A stretch of 34,737 bases of DNA from Choricystis sp. odSpoLacu1 (Eukaryota > Chlorophyta > Trebouxiophyceae): positions 1 to 34,737 of the forward strand of contig OY253665.1 in assembly GCA_958009055.1 (NCBI GenBank). Reading direction: 5' to 3'. Positions 1 to 9,524 of the stretch are shown here, piece after piece. The first letter of the stretch is position 1, and every line of letters starts with the position of its first letter. The notes under the pieces are model-generated. The model ran no database searches and was not told the origin of the DNA. It saw only the letters and a program-made list of their open reading frames with translations. A program made the position numbers and the translations under genes.

Positions 1-73
1 GTCTAGGTAGCTCAGGTGGTTAGAGCAAAGGACTGAAAATCCTTGTGTCGGAGGTTCAAGTCCCCCTCTAGAC
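1..73 (+). tRNA. trnF(gaa): tRNA-Phe (GAA)
   Basis: A full cloverleaf is visible: a 7-bp acceptor stem (GTCTAGG with TCTAGAC-type pairing), D arm, anticodon stem AAGGA/TCCTT with loop CTGAAAA, and T arm GGAGG-TTCAAGT-CCCCC. The anticodon is GAA. It heads a cluster of four tRNAs at the left edge of the window. Confidence 0.96.
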
Positions 74-84
74 AAACTATTTAC

Positions 85-157
85 GGGTGTGTAGCTCAGT
101 TGGTAGAGCATCTGGCTTTTAACTTGATGGTCGTAGGTTCGAGTCCTGCCATACCCA
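85..157 (+). tRNA. trnK(uuu): tRNA-Lys (UUU)
   Basis: The acceptor GGGTGTG pairs with CATACCC, and the anticodon loop CTTTTAA gives UUU. The anticodon stem TCTGG/CTTGA contains a U-U mismatch and a G-U pair, so it is weaker than usual. The identity is clear from the anticodon. Confidence 0.94.
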
Positions 158-181
158 ACCGATAGTCTCAACATATATGTA

Positions 182-270
182 GGAGGGATGGCTGAGTGGT
201 TTAAGGCATTGGTTTGCTAAATCAACGTACAGTATTCACTGTACCATGGGTTCAAATCCCATTTCCTCCG
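182..270 (+). tRNA. trnS(gcu): tRNA-Ser (GCU)
   Basis: A class II tRNA with a long variable arm (roughly 225-244, itself a hairpin), acceptor GGAGGGA/TTCCTCC, anticodon stem TTGGT/ATCAA and loop TTGCTAA. The anticodon GCU reads AGY serine codons. Confidence 0.96.
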
Positions 271-291
271 GATTTCTCTATTTGGCATTCG

Positions 292-364
292 GGGGGTATA
301 GTTCAGTTGGTAGAACGTATGCTTTGCACGCATAAAGTCATCGGTTCGAATCCGGTTATCTCCA
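292..364 (+). tRNA. trnA(ugc): tRNA-Ala (UGC)
   Basis: The anticodon stem TATGC/GCATA encloses TTTGCAC, giving UGC. The acceptor GGGGGTA/TATCTCC uses two G-U pairs. The T arm is ATCGG-TTCGAAT-CCGGT. It lies 31 nt upstream of rps11. Confidence 0.95.
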
Positions 365-395
365 AGTTACCGTATAATAAATAACATCAACACCC

Positions 396-2410
<2,015 letters not shown>

Positions 2411-2437
2411 TTGTACGTTTACAACACCCTAAGGGCT

Positions 2438-2467
2438 TTTCAGGGGAGGTAAAAACCTCCCCTGAAA
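2438..2467. repeat. Perfect hairpin downstream of cox1
   Basis: The 13-nt arms TTTCAGGGGAGGT and ACCTCCCCTGAAA pair perfectly around an AAAA loop, 27 nt after the cox1 stop and before trnI(CAU). It is GC-rich compared with its surroundings. It is probably a 3'-end stabilising or processing hairpin, by inference from position. Confidence 0.85.
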
Positions 2468-2505
2468 TAAAGATTCTGTATAGAATCGCTATAGATGCAG
2501 GATGA

Positions 2506-2579
2506 AGGCCTATAGTTCAAAAGGTTAGAACGTGCTGCTCATAACGGCTAAGTTGAAGGTTCAAGTCCTTCTGGGCCCA
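2506..2579 (+). tRNA. trnI(cau): tRNA-Ile (CAU), probably lysidine-modified
   Basis: The anticodon loop CTCATAA gives CAU. Of the three CAU tRNAs here, this one carries the CGCTCATAACGG-like anticodon arm typical of plant mitochondrial trnI(CAU), where C34 is converted to lysidine so that it reads AUA. The acceptor has an A1-C72 mismatch (AGGCCTA against TGGGCCC) and the anticodon stem a terminal U-U. The amino-acid assignment is by resemblance, so elongator Met is a possible alternative. Confidence 0.8.
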
Positions 2580-2581
2580 AA

Positions 2582-2744
2582 TATAATAACAATAATAAAG
2601 AAATTCTCATGACTCTTAAAATCAAGGAGGTTACACCCGAACCCATTCCGAACTCGAACTGTGAAATTTTTTGATACCATATGTACTGCTTTGTGTGGGA
2701 GACGTGGTAAGAGTCATGAGAATTTCTTTATTATTGTTATTATA
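2582..2744. repeat. Perfect 37-bp inverted repeat enclosing 5S rRNA
   Basis: The left arm 2582-2618 and the right arm 2708-2744 are exact reverse complements over 37 nt. They enclose 89 nt that hold the conserved interior of the 5S rRNA. The inner part of the repeat is helix I of 5S; the outer A/T-rich half (AATAATAAC and its complement) extends far beyond any normal 5S terminal stem. It may act as a processing stem for the precursor. Confidence 0.9.
2608..2719 (+). rRNA. rrn5: 5S ribosomal RNA
   Basis: The 5S hallmark CCCGAACCCATTCCGAACTC (loop B to loop C) sits at about 2637-2656, with GGGAGACGTGGTAAG-type 3' sequence closing on the 5' arm through helix I (GACTCTTA with TAAGAGTC). The length of about 112 nt is normal for 5S. 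It is part of the central protuberance of the large subunit. Mitochondrial 5S genes occur in green algae, plants, some red algae and jakobids, which guides the placement of this genome. The exact ends are uncertain because the terminal helix continues perfectly into flanking DNA. Confidence 0.9.
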
Positions 2745-2750
2745 GCTAAA

Positions 2751-2837
2751 GGATGAGTGTCTGAGTGGTTGAAAGTACCGGTCTTGAAAACCGGCATACC
2801 TGGGAAGGTATCGGGGGTTCAAATCCTCCTTCATCCG
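2751..2837 (+). tRNA. trnS(uga): tRNA-Ser (UGA)
   Basis: A class II tRNA: acceptor GGATGAG/TTCATCC, anticodon stem CCGGT/ACCGG with loop CTTGAAA (UGA), a long variable arm, and T arm GGGGG-TTCAAAT-CCTCC. It reads UCN serine codons. It begins only 6 nt after the 5S inverted repeat. Confidence 0.96.
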
Positions 2838-2856
2838 TCATTTCGTTAAACATTTT

Positions 2857-2929
2857 GGGGGTTTAACTCAATTGGTAGAGTATCTCGCTTACAACGAGGC
2901 TGTTAGTGGTTCAAGTCCACTAACTCCCA
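2857..2929 (+). tRNA. trnV(uac): tRNA-Val (UAC)
   Basis: Acceptor GGGGGTT/AACTCCC, anticodon stem TCTCG/CGAGG and loop CTTACAA giving UAC. A regular cloverleaf. Confidence 0.95.
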
Positions 2930-2941
2930 ATCTATGTATGT

Positions 2942-3023
2942 GCGGGTATGGTGGAATTGGTAGACACACTAGATTTAGGCTCTAGAGGCTCAAACCTTGC
3001 GGGTTCAAGTCCTGCTACCCGTA
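2942..3023 (+). tRNA. trnL(uag): tRNA-Leu (UAG)
   Basis: Acceptor GCGGGTA/TACCCGT, anticodon stem CTAGA/TCTAG with loop TTTAGGC (UAG), a 13-nt variable arm and T arm GCGGG-TTCAAGT-CCTGC. It reads CUN codons. Confidence 0.95.
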
Positions 3024-3062
3024 TACGAACGATTGTATACAACATGTGCACACGGTCTTCAT

Positions 3063-3136
3063 GGCGAATATAACTTAAACGGTTAAAGTGTCAGACTGTG
3101 ACTCTGGAAATATGGGTTCAATTCCCGTTATTCGCC
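3063..3136 (+). tRNA. trnH(gug): tRNA-His (GUG)
   Basis: The anticodon stem TCAGA/TCTGG has loop CTGTGAC, giving GUG. The acceptor GCGAATA pairs with TATTCGC. The gene encodes the extra G(-1) opposite C73 that histidyl-tRNA synthetase recognises, included in the coordinates. Confidence 0.95.
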
Positions 3137-3157
3137 CATTTTTATCGAATCTCTAGT

Positions 3158-3228
3158 GCGGATATAGATTAATGGTAAATTCTCTGCCTTCCAAGCAGAT
3201 CATATGGGTTCAATTCCCGTTATCCGCT
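3158..3228 (+). tRNA. trnG(ucc): tRNA-Gly (UCC)
   Basis: Acceptor GCGGATA/TATCCGC, anticodon stem TCTGC/GCAGA and loop CTTCCAA giving UCC. It is the only glycine tRNA seen, so it must read all GGN codons. Confidence 0.95.
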
Positions 3229-3247
3229 CATCTATTTTTTTTTTGAT

Positions 3248-3321
3248 CAGGGTGTAGCGCAGTCCGGTAGCGTACCTGTTTTGGGAACAGGATGTCGTTG
3301 GTTCAAATCCAGTCACCCTGA
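3248..3321 (+). tRNA. trnP(ugg): tRNA-Pro (UGG)
   Basis: Acceptor CAGGGTG/CACCCTG, anticodon stem CCTGT/ACAGG and loop TTTGGGA giving UGG. It lies 40 nt before rps10 and probably frees that mRNA's 5' end when it is excised. Confidence 0.96.
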
Positions 3322-3361
3322 TTTGTATATATACATAGAAACAAGAATCACAAACCTAATT

Positions 3362-3724
3362 ATGGTTTATAGTTTACAGATTACAATCAAGAGTTTTAAC
3401 AGTCAGCGTATCAAGACATGTCAAGATGAGATTCAACAACTTTATGTTACATTGTGTCCGACACAACAGGATAGTAATGGTAAAAATGTCGTATCACTTC
3501 CAAGAAAACGATCACATATCACCGTATTACGATCACCTCACGTTGATAAAAAATCACGAGAGCAGTTTGTCTTGAAACGCGTACAACGCTTTGTTCGCTA
3601 TACATTTCAAGATGCTAAGGATGTATACACGTTTTTATTCGGGTTAAAAAACCTGGAATGTTTAGGAGTTGAGTTGAGAGTCAACCTCCGCTCGTGGAAC
3701 TATTTTTATGAGGCAGAAAAGTAA
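3362..3724 (+). CDS. rps10: Ribosomal protein S10
   Basis: The product is about 120 residues of the uS10 family, a component of the small-subunit head. It starts MVYSLQITIKSFNSQ, and the conserved PRKRSHITVLRSPHVDKKSREQF block in the middle is the S10 signature. The open frame extends further upstream through trnP, but the ATG at 3362 gives the expected family N-terminus, and the upstream part is tRNA sequence. The C-terminal region is longer than in bacterial S10 (about 103). It opens the block rps10-rps13-rpl16-rps4, 12 nt before rps13. Confidence 0.92.
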   Translation: MVYSLQITIKSFNSQRIKTCQDEIQQLYVTLCPTQQDSNGKNVVSLPRKRSHITVLRSPHVDKKSREQFVLKRVQRFVRYTFQDAKDVYTFLFGLKNLECLGVELRVNLRSWNYFYEAEK

Positions 3725-3736
3725 ACACACTCTATT

Positions 3737-4102
3737 ATGGTAGTTTTATTAAATACAACGTTAAAAGATTCGAAACGATTAGTCGTTGCCCTACGCCAAG
3801 TTTATGGGATGGGGCATGCATCAGCCGTCGAAGTATGCGCGTATCTCGGGTTAAGTGAGAATTTTAAAGTGAAGGACTTAACTGCGAAACAACGTGATCA
3901 ATTAAGTCAAGCACTTCGTCATATGTATACGGTTGAAAATGAGCGATTATCTATGGTTCGTAAACAAGCAAAACGACTTGTTCAGCTGTCAACATGGCGC
4001 GGTCTTCGCCTTACGCAAGGTTTACCGTGCCGAGGTCAACGAACACACGGAAACGCAAGAACAGCGCGTCGTTTAAACGCACATCGCGTAAAACAAAAAT
4101 AA
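3737..4102 (+). CDS. rps13: Ribosomal protein S13
   Basis: This is a 121-residue uS13-family protein of the small-subunit head that contacts the P-site tRNA. Recognisable features are the helix-hairpin-helix-like VYGMGHASAVEVCAYLGLS near residues 23-41 and the C-terminal GLPCRGQRTHGNARTARR, which matches LPVRGQRTKTNARTRK of the family. Start ATG, stop TAA. It lies 8 nt upstream of rpl16; the rpl16 frame stays open back into rps13, but that part looks like overlap rather than coding sequence. Confidence 0.96.
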   Translation: MVVLLNTTLKDSKRLVVALRQVYGMGHASAVEVCAYLGLSENFKVKDLTAKQRDQLSQALRHMYTVENERLSMVRKQAKRLVQLSTWRGLRLTQGLPCRGQRTHGNARTARRLNAHRVKQK

Positions 4103-4110
4103 ACAGACTT

Positions 4111-4518
4111 ATGCTAAGCCCAAAACGCACAAAGTTTAGAAAATCTCACAAAATTCACAGAAAAGGACGAGTAAGTAATTTACGAAATCTAGAATTTGGT
4201 AAATTCGGAATCCAAGCACTTGAGCAAGGACATCTTGATGCCAAAACAATTGAAGCGGTACGTCGTGTTCTTACGCGACAGTTTAAACGTAGTGGGCAAG
4301 TGTGGATTCGTGTTTTTCCAGATCTAGGGATTACAACTAAACCGGCTGAAGTTCGTATGGGGAAAGGGAAAGGGCCGCACTCGCATTGGACGTGCCCCAT
4401 CCAACCAGGACAAATTTTATTCGAAATGGACGGTATTTCACAGACACTGGCCGCACAAGCTGCGCGTATTGCACACCACAAGTTACCAATGCGAACACGA
4501 TTCGTTATAAATAGTTAA
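4111..4518 (+). CDS. rpl16: Ribosomal protein L16
   Basis: A 135-residue uL16 protein that binds near the peptidyl-transferase centre of the large subunit. The start MLSPKRTKFRKSHK is the classic L16 N-terminus, which decides for ATG 4111 over the ATG at 3994 inside rps13. Other signatures are ARRVLTRQFKRSGQVWIRVFPD-like sequence and EVRMGKGKGPHSHWTCPIQPGQILFE. The length equals bacterial L16 (136). It lies 8 nt after rps13, and the two are probably translated from one mRNA. Confidence 0.97.
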   Translation: MLSPKRTKFRKSHKIHRKGRVSNLRNLEFGKFGIQALEQGHLDAKTIEAVRRVLTRQFKRSGQVWIRVFPDLGITTKPAEVRMGKGKGPHSHWTCPIQPGQILFEMDGISQTLAAQAARIAHHKLPMRTRFVINS

Positions 4519-4549
4519 CATTTATTTTCAATCATACATAAACAGCATT

Positions 4550-5470
4550 ATGAGGACAAAACAATTTAAACGTTTGGAAACTTTACTCATGAATAAACCA
4601 ATGAGTGAAAACTTACTTCCAGAAACGGGAATCTCGTTGAAACGTCGTAAGAGTCAAAATCGACGCGTAAAACCTCAACGAATTCAACAAAAATTACAGC
4701 GATTGAATCCATTTAAATCCTACGTAAATAGTGACGAGGTACACTACTCGATCGATCAAATTAATTTAGAGATCAAGAAAGTACAATCACGTACTACGAC
4801 GGAATTCGGGTATCAATTACAGCAACGTAAGAAATTCCGTTGGTTCTATGGAGGATTATCGACTCGATATGTTCAAAAATTGTCACAAAGCGCACAGTCA
4901 GGTATAGAGGTTTTACAGGCCCTGGAACGTCGTTTAGATGTAAGTTTGTATCGCAGTGGCTTTTTCCAAAATATTTATACAGCCCGTCAATGGATCCTGC
5001 ACGAACGTGTTTTTGTCAACGGGAAACGTGCAATGCGTCCGAGTCATGAATTGCGACCTGGGGACATGATTAACATCGATCAAAAATGGCACGCATTACT
5101 CAAACAGCAAATTTTTGACCGCTTTGTTAAATTTTTCAAGAATTTAAATGCCGTACGAAAATTCACCGACCCATACCCAAATGTACGTTCAGTTTTCCTG
5201 TCAAAGCCTTTACACACATACTCAATTGAGTTGTTTAAAGACGAGCTTTCAGACGTTTTGGAGCGTTTTAATGTGATGGACCATGATAAAACATCACGTA
5301 ATTATCTAAAGTTATTTACAAACTCATCACTGTACTATCCAGTAAGTCCAATGAAACCGCTTCATCTTGAAGTGTCCTATGATATTTTCTCAATGGTTTA
5401 TTTATATACACCTCAAAAGATGACGTTTCCAACGCTCTTAGACATTGCAGCTATCCAAAAATCATTTTAA
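4550..5470 (+). CDS. rps4: Ribosomal protein S4
   Basis: A uS4-family protein, a primary 16S-binding assembly protein. The S4 RNA-binding domain is at residues 127-178 (ERRLDVSLYRSGFF, ARQWILHERVFVNGKR, ELRPGDMINI). At 306 residues it is about 100 longer than bacterial S4. About 130 residues after the S4 domain look unlike bacterial S4, as is common for algal and plant mitochondrial RPS4. The stop codon lies inside a short hairpin (5464-5490) that precedes trnT. It follows rpl16 by 31 nt. Confidence 0.94.
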   Translation: MRTKQFKRLETLLMNKPMSENLLPETGISLKRRKSQNRRVKPQRIQQKLQRLNPFKSYVNSDEVHYSIDQINLEIKKVQSRTTTEFGYQLQQRKKFRWFYGGLSTRYVQKLSQSAQSGIEVLQALERRLDVSLYRSGFFQNIYTARQWILHERVFVNGKRAMRPSHELRPGDMINIDQKWHALLKQQIFDRFVKFFKNLNAVRKFTDPYPNVRSVFLSKPLHTYSIELFKDELSDVLERFNVMDHDKTSRNYLKLFTNSSLYYPVSPMKPLHLEVSYDIFSMVYLYTPQKMTFPTLLDIAAIQKSF

Positions 5471-5490
5471 GCGTAATAACAACTTAAAAT
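5464..5490. repeat. Short hairpin over the rps4 stop
   Basis: The 8-bp arms ATTTTAAG and CTTAAAAT enclose 11 nt. The left arm contains the rps4 TAA. It directly abuts trnT. Confidence 0.55.
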
Positions 5491-5492
5491 GT

Positions 5493-5565
5493 GCCTGTTT
5501 AACTCAATTGGTAGAGTATCGGTTTTGTAAACCGACGGTTATCGGTTCAAGTCCGGTAATAGGCT
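5493..5565 (+). tRNA. trnT(ugu): tRNA-Thr (UGU)
   Basis: Acceptor GCCTGTT/AATAGGC, anticodon stem TCGGT/ACCGA and loop TTTGTAA giving UGU. The T arm is ATCGG-TTCAAGT-CCGGT. Threonine tRNAs are lost from many algal and plant mitochondrial genomes, so its presence completes an unusually full set. Confidence 0.95.
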
Positions 5566-5590
5566 TTTTTATTTTCAATAAAATAAAAAA
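5565..5590. repeat. A/T-rich 11-bp hairpin after trnT
   Basis: TTTTTTATTTT pairs perfectly with AAAATAAAAAA around CAAT. It is low-complexity, so chance is a real alternative. Confidence 0.5.
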
Positions 5591-5614
5591 GATAAAACAA
5601 TATACAAATAACTA

Positions 5615-5875
5615 ATGACACGATCGCTCAAAAAGGGAATTTTTTCAGAAGTATCTTTGACACAGGATGCGGGGATTCAAAACATTTGGTCTCGTCGTTC
5701 CATGATTTTGTCAGATTACGTGCATCAGGAAGTGCAAGTTCACAATGGAAAAACATTCCACAAGATCAAAATCACCCAGGAAATGGTTGGGCATAAGTTC
5801 GGGGAATTTGCGAGAACACGTAAACCAGCAAAACATAAGGCGTTGAAGCAAAAAAATATTCGAGGGAAAAAATGA
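5615..5875 (+). CDS. rps19: Ribosomal protein S19
   Basis: An 86-residue uS19 protein of the small-subunit head. MTRSLKKGIFS, IWSRRSMILSDYV and the C-terminal VGHKFGEFARTRKPAKHK are the family signatures; the length is close to bacterial S19 (92). It ends in TGA, the only non-TAA stop in the window. The stop lies in an ATGA overlap with rpl10, which points to coupled translation of the pair. Confidence 0.97.
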   Translation: MTRSLKKGIFSEVSLTQDAGIQNIWSRRSMILSDYVHQEVQVHNGKTFHKIKITQEMVGHKFGEFARTRKPAKHKALKQKNIRGKK

Positions 5876-6423
5876 TTTCATTAAAAAAACAATTAGTAAA
5901 ACACGAATTGGATACATTGTTTAACGACTACCCAATCGTTGTATGGTACCAAACGAAGCAAAAATCAACACATGAGTGGACTCGATTAAAGGGAAAAATT
6001 AAAGCATTACCCCCGTCTGATGAGTCAACTTTAAATACTATTCAAACAAAAACAACTATTCTCAAGGTAGTTTTAAAATTAAAAGTGAAGAAGTCCGTAT
6101 GGCTTCGCACATGTCAAGGACAACTTCTTGTATGTGGATGCACAACTTCAACGGATTTAAAGAACCTATTAACACTATTAAATAATGAAAAAGATGGCTT
6201 TGTTGTTGGGGGTTTTTATGGTGATTTGCCTCGTACATTTGCAGAAATTGAAAAACTACAGTCATTGGGGGTTCACACGTACGTTCAATTAATTCAAAGT
6301 TTACAATCCGTAATGGCGCGAATTTTAATGTTGAAGAAAATATGTGATTTTTCATATTTACGTCATGTAAATGTATCACTATGTCATACACTGAAACTGT
6401 GTGGGTGTAAACCCACACAGTAA
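5872..6423 (+). CDS. rpl10: Ribosomal protein L10 (probable)
   Basis: The product is 183 residues. It resembles uL10, the stalk base protein that anchors L7/L12 and recruits translation factors. The best match is the segment around residues 118-160 (FVVGGFYGDLPRTFAEIEKLQSLG, then LIQSLQSVMARILML), which follows the L10 pattern of a glycine-rich loop, a segment around 'aeieaLakLps' and a closing 'Pa.rlvrvL' helix. rpl10 is known from many land plant and green algal mitochondria. Overall similarity is low. The start overlaps the rps19 stop by 4 nt. The last codons form one arm of a 10-bp hairpin. Confidence 0.78.
   Translation: MISLKKQLVKHELDTLFNDYPIVVWYQTKQKSTHEWTRLKGKIKALPPSDESTLNTIQTKTTILKVVLKLKVKKSVWLRTCQGQLLVCGCTTSTDLKNLLTLLNNEKDGFVVGGFYGDLPRTFAEIEKLQSLGVHTYVQLIQSLQSVMARILMLKKICDFSYLRHVNVSLCHTLKLCGCKPTQ
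6397..6420. repeat. Hairpin formed by the last rpl10 codons
   Basis: CTGTGTGGGT pairs perfectly with ACCCACACAG around a GTAA loop (GNRA type). It is wholly inside the coding region and ends immediately before the TAA stop, so it encodes residues and folds as RNA. Confidence 0.8.
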
Positions 6424-6428
6424 TTTTC

Positions 6429-6460
6429 AAGTCTAGAGTATGGGCCCATACTCTAGACTT
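6429..6460. repeat. Perfect 32-nt palindrome between rpl10 and trnR
   Basis: The 16-nt arms AAGTCTAGAGTATGGG and CCCATACTCTAGACTT are directly abutted with no spacer. It lies 8 nt after the rpl10 hairpin and 5 nt before trnR(ACG). It is probably an RNA 3'-end or processing element, or a cruciform-forming site. Confidence 0.88.
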
Positions 6461-6465
6461 CACAA

Positions 6466-6539
6466 GTGCTCGCAGCTCAATTGGATAGAGTGTCAGATTA
6501 CGGCTCTGGAAGTTGAAAGTTCGACTCTTTCCGAGCACG
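6466..6539 (+). tRNA. trnR(acg): tRNA-Arg (ACG)
   Basis: Acceptor GTGCTCG/CGAGCAC, anticodon stem TCAGA/TCTGG and loop TTACGGC giving ACG. A34 is presumably deaminated to inosine by a nuclear-encoded enzyme to read CGN. It lies immediately upstream of the LSU rRNA. Confidence 0.95.
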
Positions 6540-6579
6540 TTACAAGCGATACATATATCGTTAATAATATACATATAAT

Positions 6580-8271
6580 CAAGAGCTATTTAAAAGGCTT
6601 TGGGGGGATGCCTAGGTAGAACGAGAAAAGGACGTTTCATGCAACGACATGGTATGGGGAGGAGCATATTCCCTGTGATCCATACTTCTCCTAATGGGAA
6701 ACCAAAAAAATGAGTACAACCAGGAGAACTGAATCATCTAAGTATCCTGTGGAAAAGAAATCAACCGAGACTCCGTCAGTAGTGGTGAGCGAACGCGGAT
6801 TAGGCCGTCAAATTAAATACAAATATGTAAACAATTCGACATTGAAAGAGTCTGGAACGCTCTGCGAGAAAAGGTGAAAGCCCTGTAGATCGTCATGCTT
6901 ACATGTTTTAACTTGAATCGATTACATCGAGAACCAATCTTGATGGAAGATAGGGGGGCCACCCTCTAAGCCTAAGTACTCCGCTCTAACCGAGAGTGAA
7001 CAAGTACCGTGAGGGAAAGGAGAAAAGAACCCTAAAAAGGGAGTGAAAAGACACTGAAACCCAAAGCCAACAAACAGTTGGAGCTTTTTTCACACATTTA
7101 TGTGTAATAAAGTGACAGCGTACCTTTTGCATAATGGGTCAGCGAGTCAAGTTTTGTGGCAAGCTTAAGCCGATAGGTGGAGGCGTAGGAAATCCGTGGA
7201 TACATTGAATAATGTATAGTCCCAAAATTTGAACCCGAAACCGAGTGATCTCGTCATGAGCAGGTTGAAAGAAGGGTAATACTTTCTGGAGGACCGAACC
7301 CACGTCTGTGGCAATAGGCGGGGATGACTTGTGACAAGGGGTGAAAAGCCAAACGAACTCGGAGATAGCTGGTTTTCTGCGAAATCTATGTAGGTAGAGC
7401 GTTCATTGAAAATATCTTTGGGGGTAGAGCACTCTTTGGGTGAGGGTTGCCCAAAGCGATATCGAACTCATGGAAACTCCGAATACCTAAGATAATTTCT
7501 TACCCAGTAAGAAAAACCAATGAGCAGACAGGCTTTGGGCGCTAAGGTCCAAAGTCGAGAGGGAAAAAGCCCAGATCACACGCTAAGGTCCCAAAATATA
7601 TACTGAGTGGGAAAAGATGATAATGACATTCGTTTGGATGCCGCAAGCATAGACAACCAGGAGGTGGGCTTGGAAGCAGCCATCCTTTCAAGAAAGCGTA
7701 AGAGCTCACTGGTCGAGCTTATTATCACTGAAAATGTATCGGGTCTTAAGTATATTACCGAAGCGGTGGGAGTACATGTTAAATACATGTATTCGGTAGC
7801 AGAACGTTCTGTATTCAATGAAGATATTTTGTGAAAAATACTGGAGAGATCAGAAGTGAGAATGCTGACATGAGTAACGAAAATCATGTGAAAATCATGA
7901 TCGCCGAATAGTGAAGGTTTTCTACAGAAGTTCATCGATGTAGAGTTAATCGGTCCCTAAGAAACAAGCGAAAGCTGCATTTAATGGGAAATAAGGGTAT
8001 ACTCGTATGACAGCATACGAGTATACCCAATATGTTCATATGCGACGGCGGTGATAGGCCTGTAGACAGTTATTGGATGTCTTGTCTACGGGTTTTAATC
8101 GTCCAGGAAAGAAGGTATGAATAATACACCGTACCCTAAACCACCACAGGTCACTGAGTGTGTACCACTAAGGCGTTTGAGAGAACTACGTTGAAGGAAC
8201 TCGGCAAATTTCCTCCGTAACTTCGGGAAAAGGGGGGCCTTTCTTTTTAGGAAGGCGGCACAACACGGGGG

Positions 8272-8304
<33 letters not shown>

Positions 8305-8428
8305 AAAATCGAAAGATGACGTATAGGGTCTGACGCCTGCCCAGTGCTGGAAACTTCAGGGGAGAGGTGCCCATAGCATGCCTATGGAAGCTTTGAACCG
8401 CAGGTCCAGTGAACGGCGGCCGTAACTC

Positions 8429-8460
<32 letters not shown>

Positions 8461-8823
8461 AATAATTGTCGACCCGCATGAATGGCGTCACGACTGCCCC
8501 ACTGTCTCCAACGTAGACTCAGTGAAATTGAATTCTCCGTGCAGATGCGGAGTTCTCGAAAAAAGACGGTAAGACCCTAGCACCTTTACTATAATCTATC
8601 ATTGACGACTTTCAAAAATTGTGCAGGATAGGTGGGAGACTCTAAGTCAACCTTGAGATACCACCCTTTTTTTGAAAGTCGTCTCATCTCTTTATATCAG
8701 AGAGACAGTGATCGACGGGTAGTTTCATTGGGGCGATGGTTTCCTAAAGAGTAACGGAAGCGCGCGAAGGTAAACTCAAACTGGCCGGAAATCAGTTGTA
8801 GAGCGTAATAGTATAAGTTTGCC

Positions 8824-8864
<41 letters not shown>

Positions 8865-9372
8865 TATAGTGACCCGGGAGTCCTGTGTGGAAAGGCTCTC
8901 GCTTAACGGATCAAAGGTACGCTAGGGATAACAGGCTAATGACTCCCAAGAGCCCATATCGACGGAGTCGTTTGGCACCTCGATGTCGACTCATCGCATC
9001 CTGGAGTTGAAGAAGATTCCAAGGGTTCGGCTGTTCGCCGATGAAAGCGGTACGTGAGTTGGGTTTAGTGCGTTGAGAAACAGTACGGATCCTATCTTTT
9101 TCGAGTGCATATGGATTTATATCCAGGAAAACTGAGAGAGTCATTCTTTTGTACGAGAGGACCGAGAATGGTGAACCTCTAGTCTACCAGTTGTCGTGCC
9201 AACGGCAAGAACGCTGGGTCGCTACGTTCAAATCAAAGAACCGCTGAAAGCCTCTAAAGCGGGAAATTGTGTCTCAAAACAAGTTTCATACCTCGTAGAA
9301 GACCACTACGAAATAGGCGAGATGTGGAAGAATCGTAAGATTTGAAGCTAATTCGTACTAATGTGGCTCTAT
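6580..9372 (+). rRNA. rrnL: Large subunit (23S-like) ribosomal RNA
   Basis: One continuous, strongly bacterial-like LSU rRNA of about 2.8 kb. Landmarks in order: GGGGGGATGCCTAGG near the 5' end; CCGTGAGGGAAAGG at about 7006; GGAGATAGCTGGTTTTCTGCG at about 7361 (split here: GGAGATAGCTGG); AGCGAAAGCTG-like sequence at about 7968; GACGGTCCTAAGGTAGCG at about 8432; CTAGGGATAACAGGCTAAT at about 8922; and the sarcin-ricin loop AGTACGAGAGGACC at about 9150. No intron or fragmentation is visible, including at the GGGATAACAG site often invaded by homing introns. A 15-bp hairpin at 7995-8028 forms a variable helix. The ends are estimated from pairing of AGAGC (5') with GCTCT (3'). Confidence 0.97.
7995..8028. 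repeat. 15-bp perfect hairpin inside LSU rRNA
   Basis: GGGTATACTCGTATG pairs exactly with CATACGAGTATACCC around an ACAG loop. It looks like a variable-length helix of the rRNA and resembles the intergenic hairpins elsewhere in the genome in length and perfection. Confidence 0.75.
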
Positions 9373-9451
9373 TTTTTTTAATTATAAATATATTTATTTA
9401 TTACATATTTTTTTATATAGATGTTTGTTACACAAGCATTCTATAGTTTTT

Positions 9452-9524
9452 TCTCCAATAGTTCAGTTGGTAGAACATTCGGCTGTTAACCGATATGTCG
9501 TTGGTTCAAATCCAACTTGGGGAG
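9452..9524 (+). tRNA. trnN(guu): tRNA-Asn (GUU)
   Basis: Acceptor TCTCCAA/TTGGGGA, loop CTGTTAA giving GUU, and T arm GTTGG-TTCAAAT-CCAAC. The anticodon stem TTCGG/CCGAT has a terminal U-U. It follows the LSU rRNA by about 80 nt of A/T-rich sequence. Confidence 0.94.

Noticed and set aside
3994..4110. In-frame upstream extension of rpl16 overlapping rps13
   Set aside because: The L16 family N-terminus starts exactly at ATG 4111, and the upstream residues simply translate rps13 in another frame.
7607..7834. 75-residue open frame in the middle of LSU rRNA
   Set aside because: It lies in conserved rRNA sequence and shows no protein family resemblance.
8922..8945. TAGGGATAACAGGCTAAT in the LSU, resembling a homing endonuclease target
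   Set aside because: This is the conserved LSU rRNA sequence itself; it is uninterrupted and no intron or endonuclease ORF is present.
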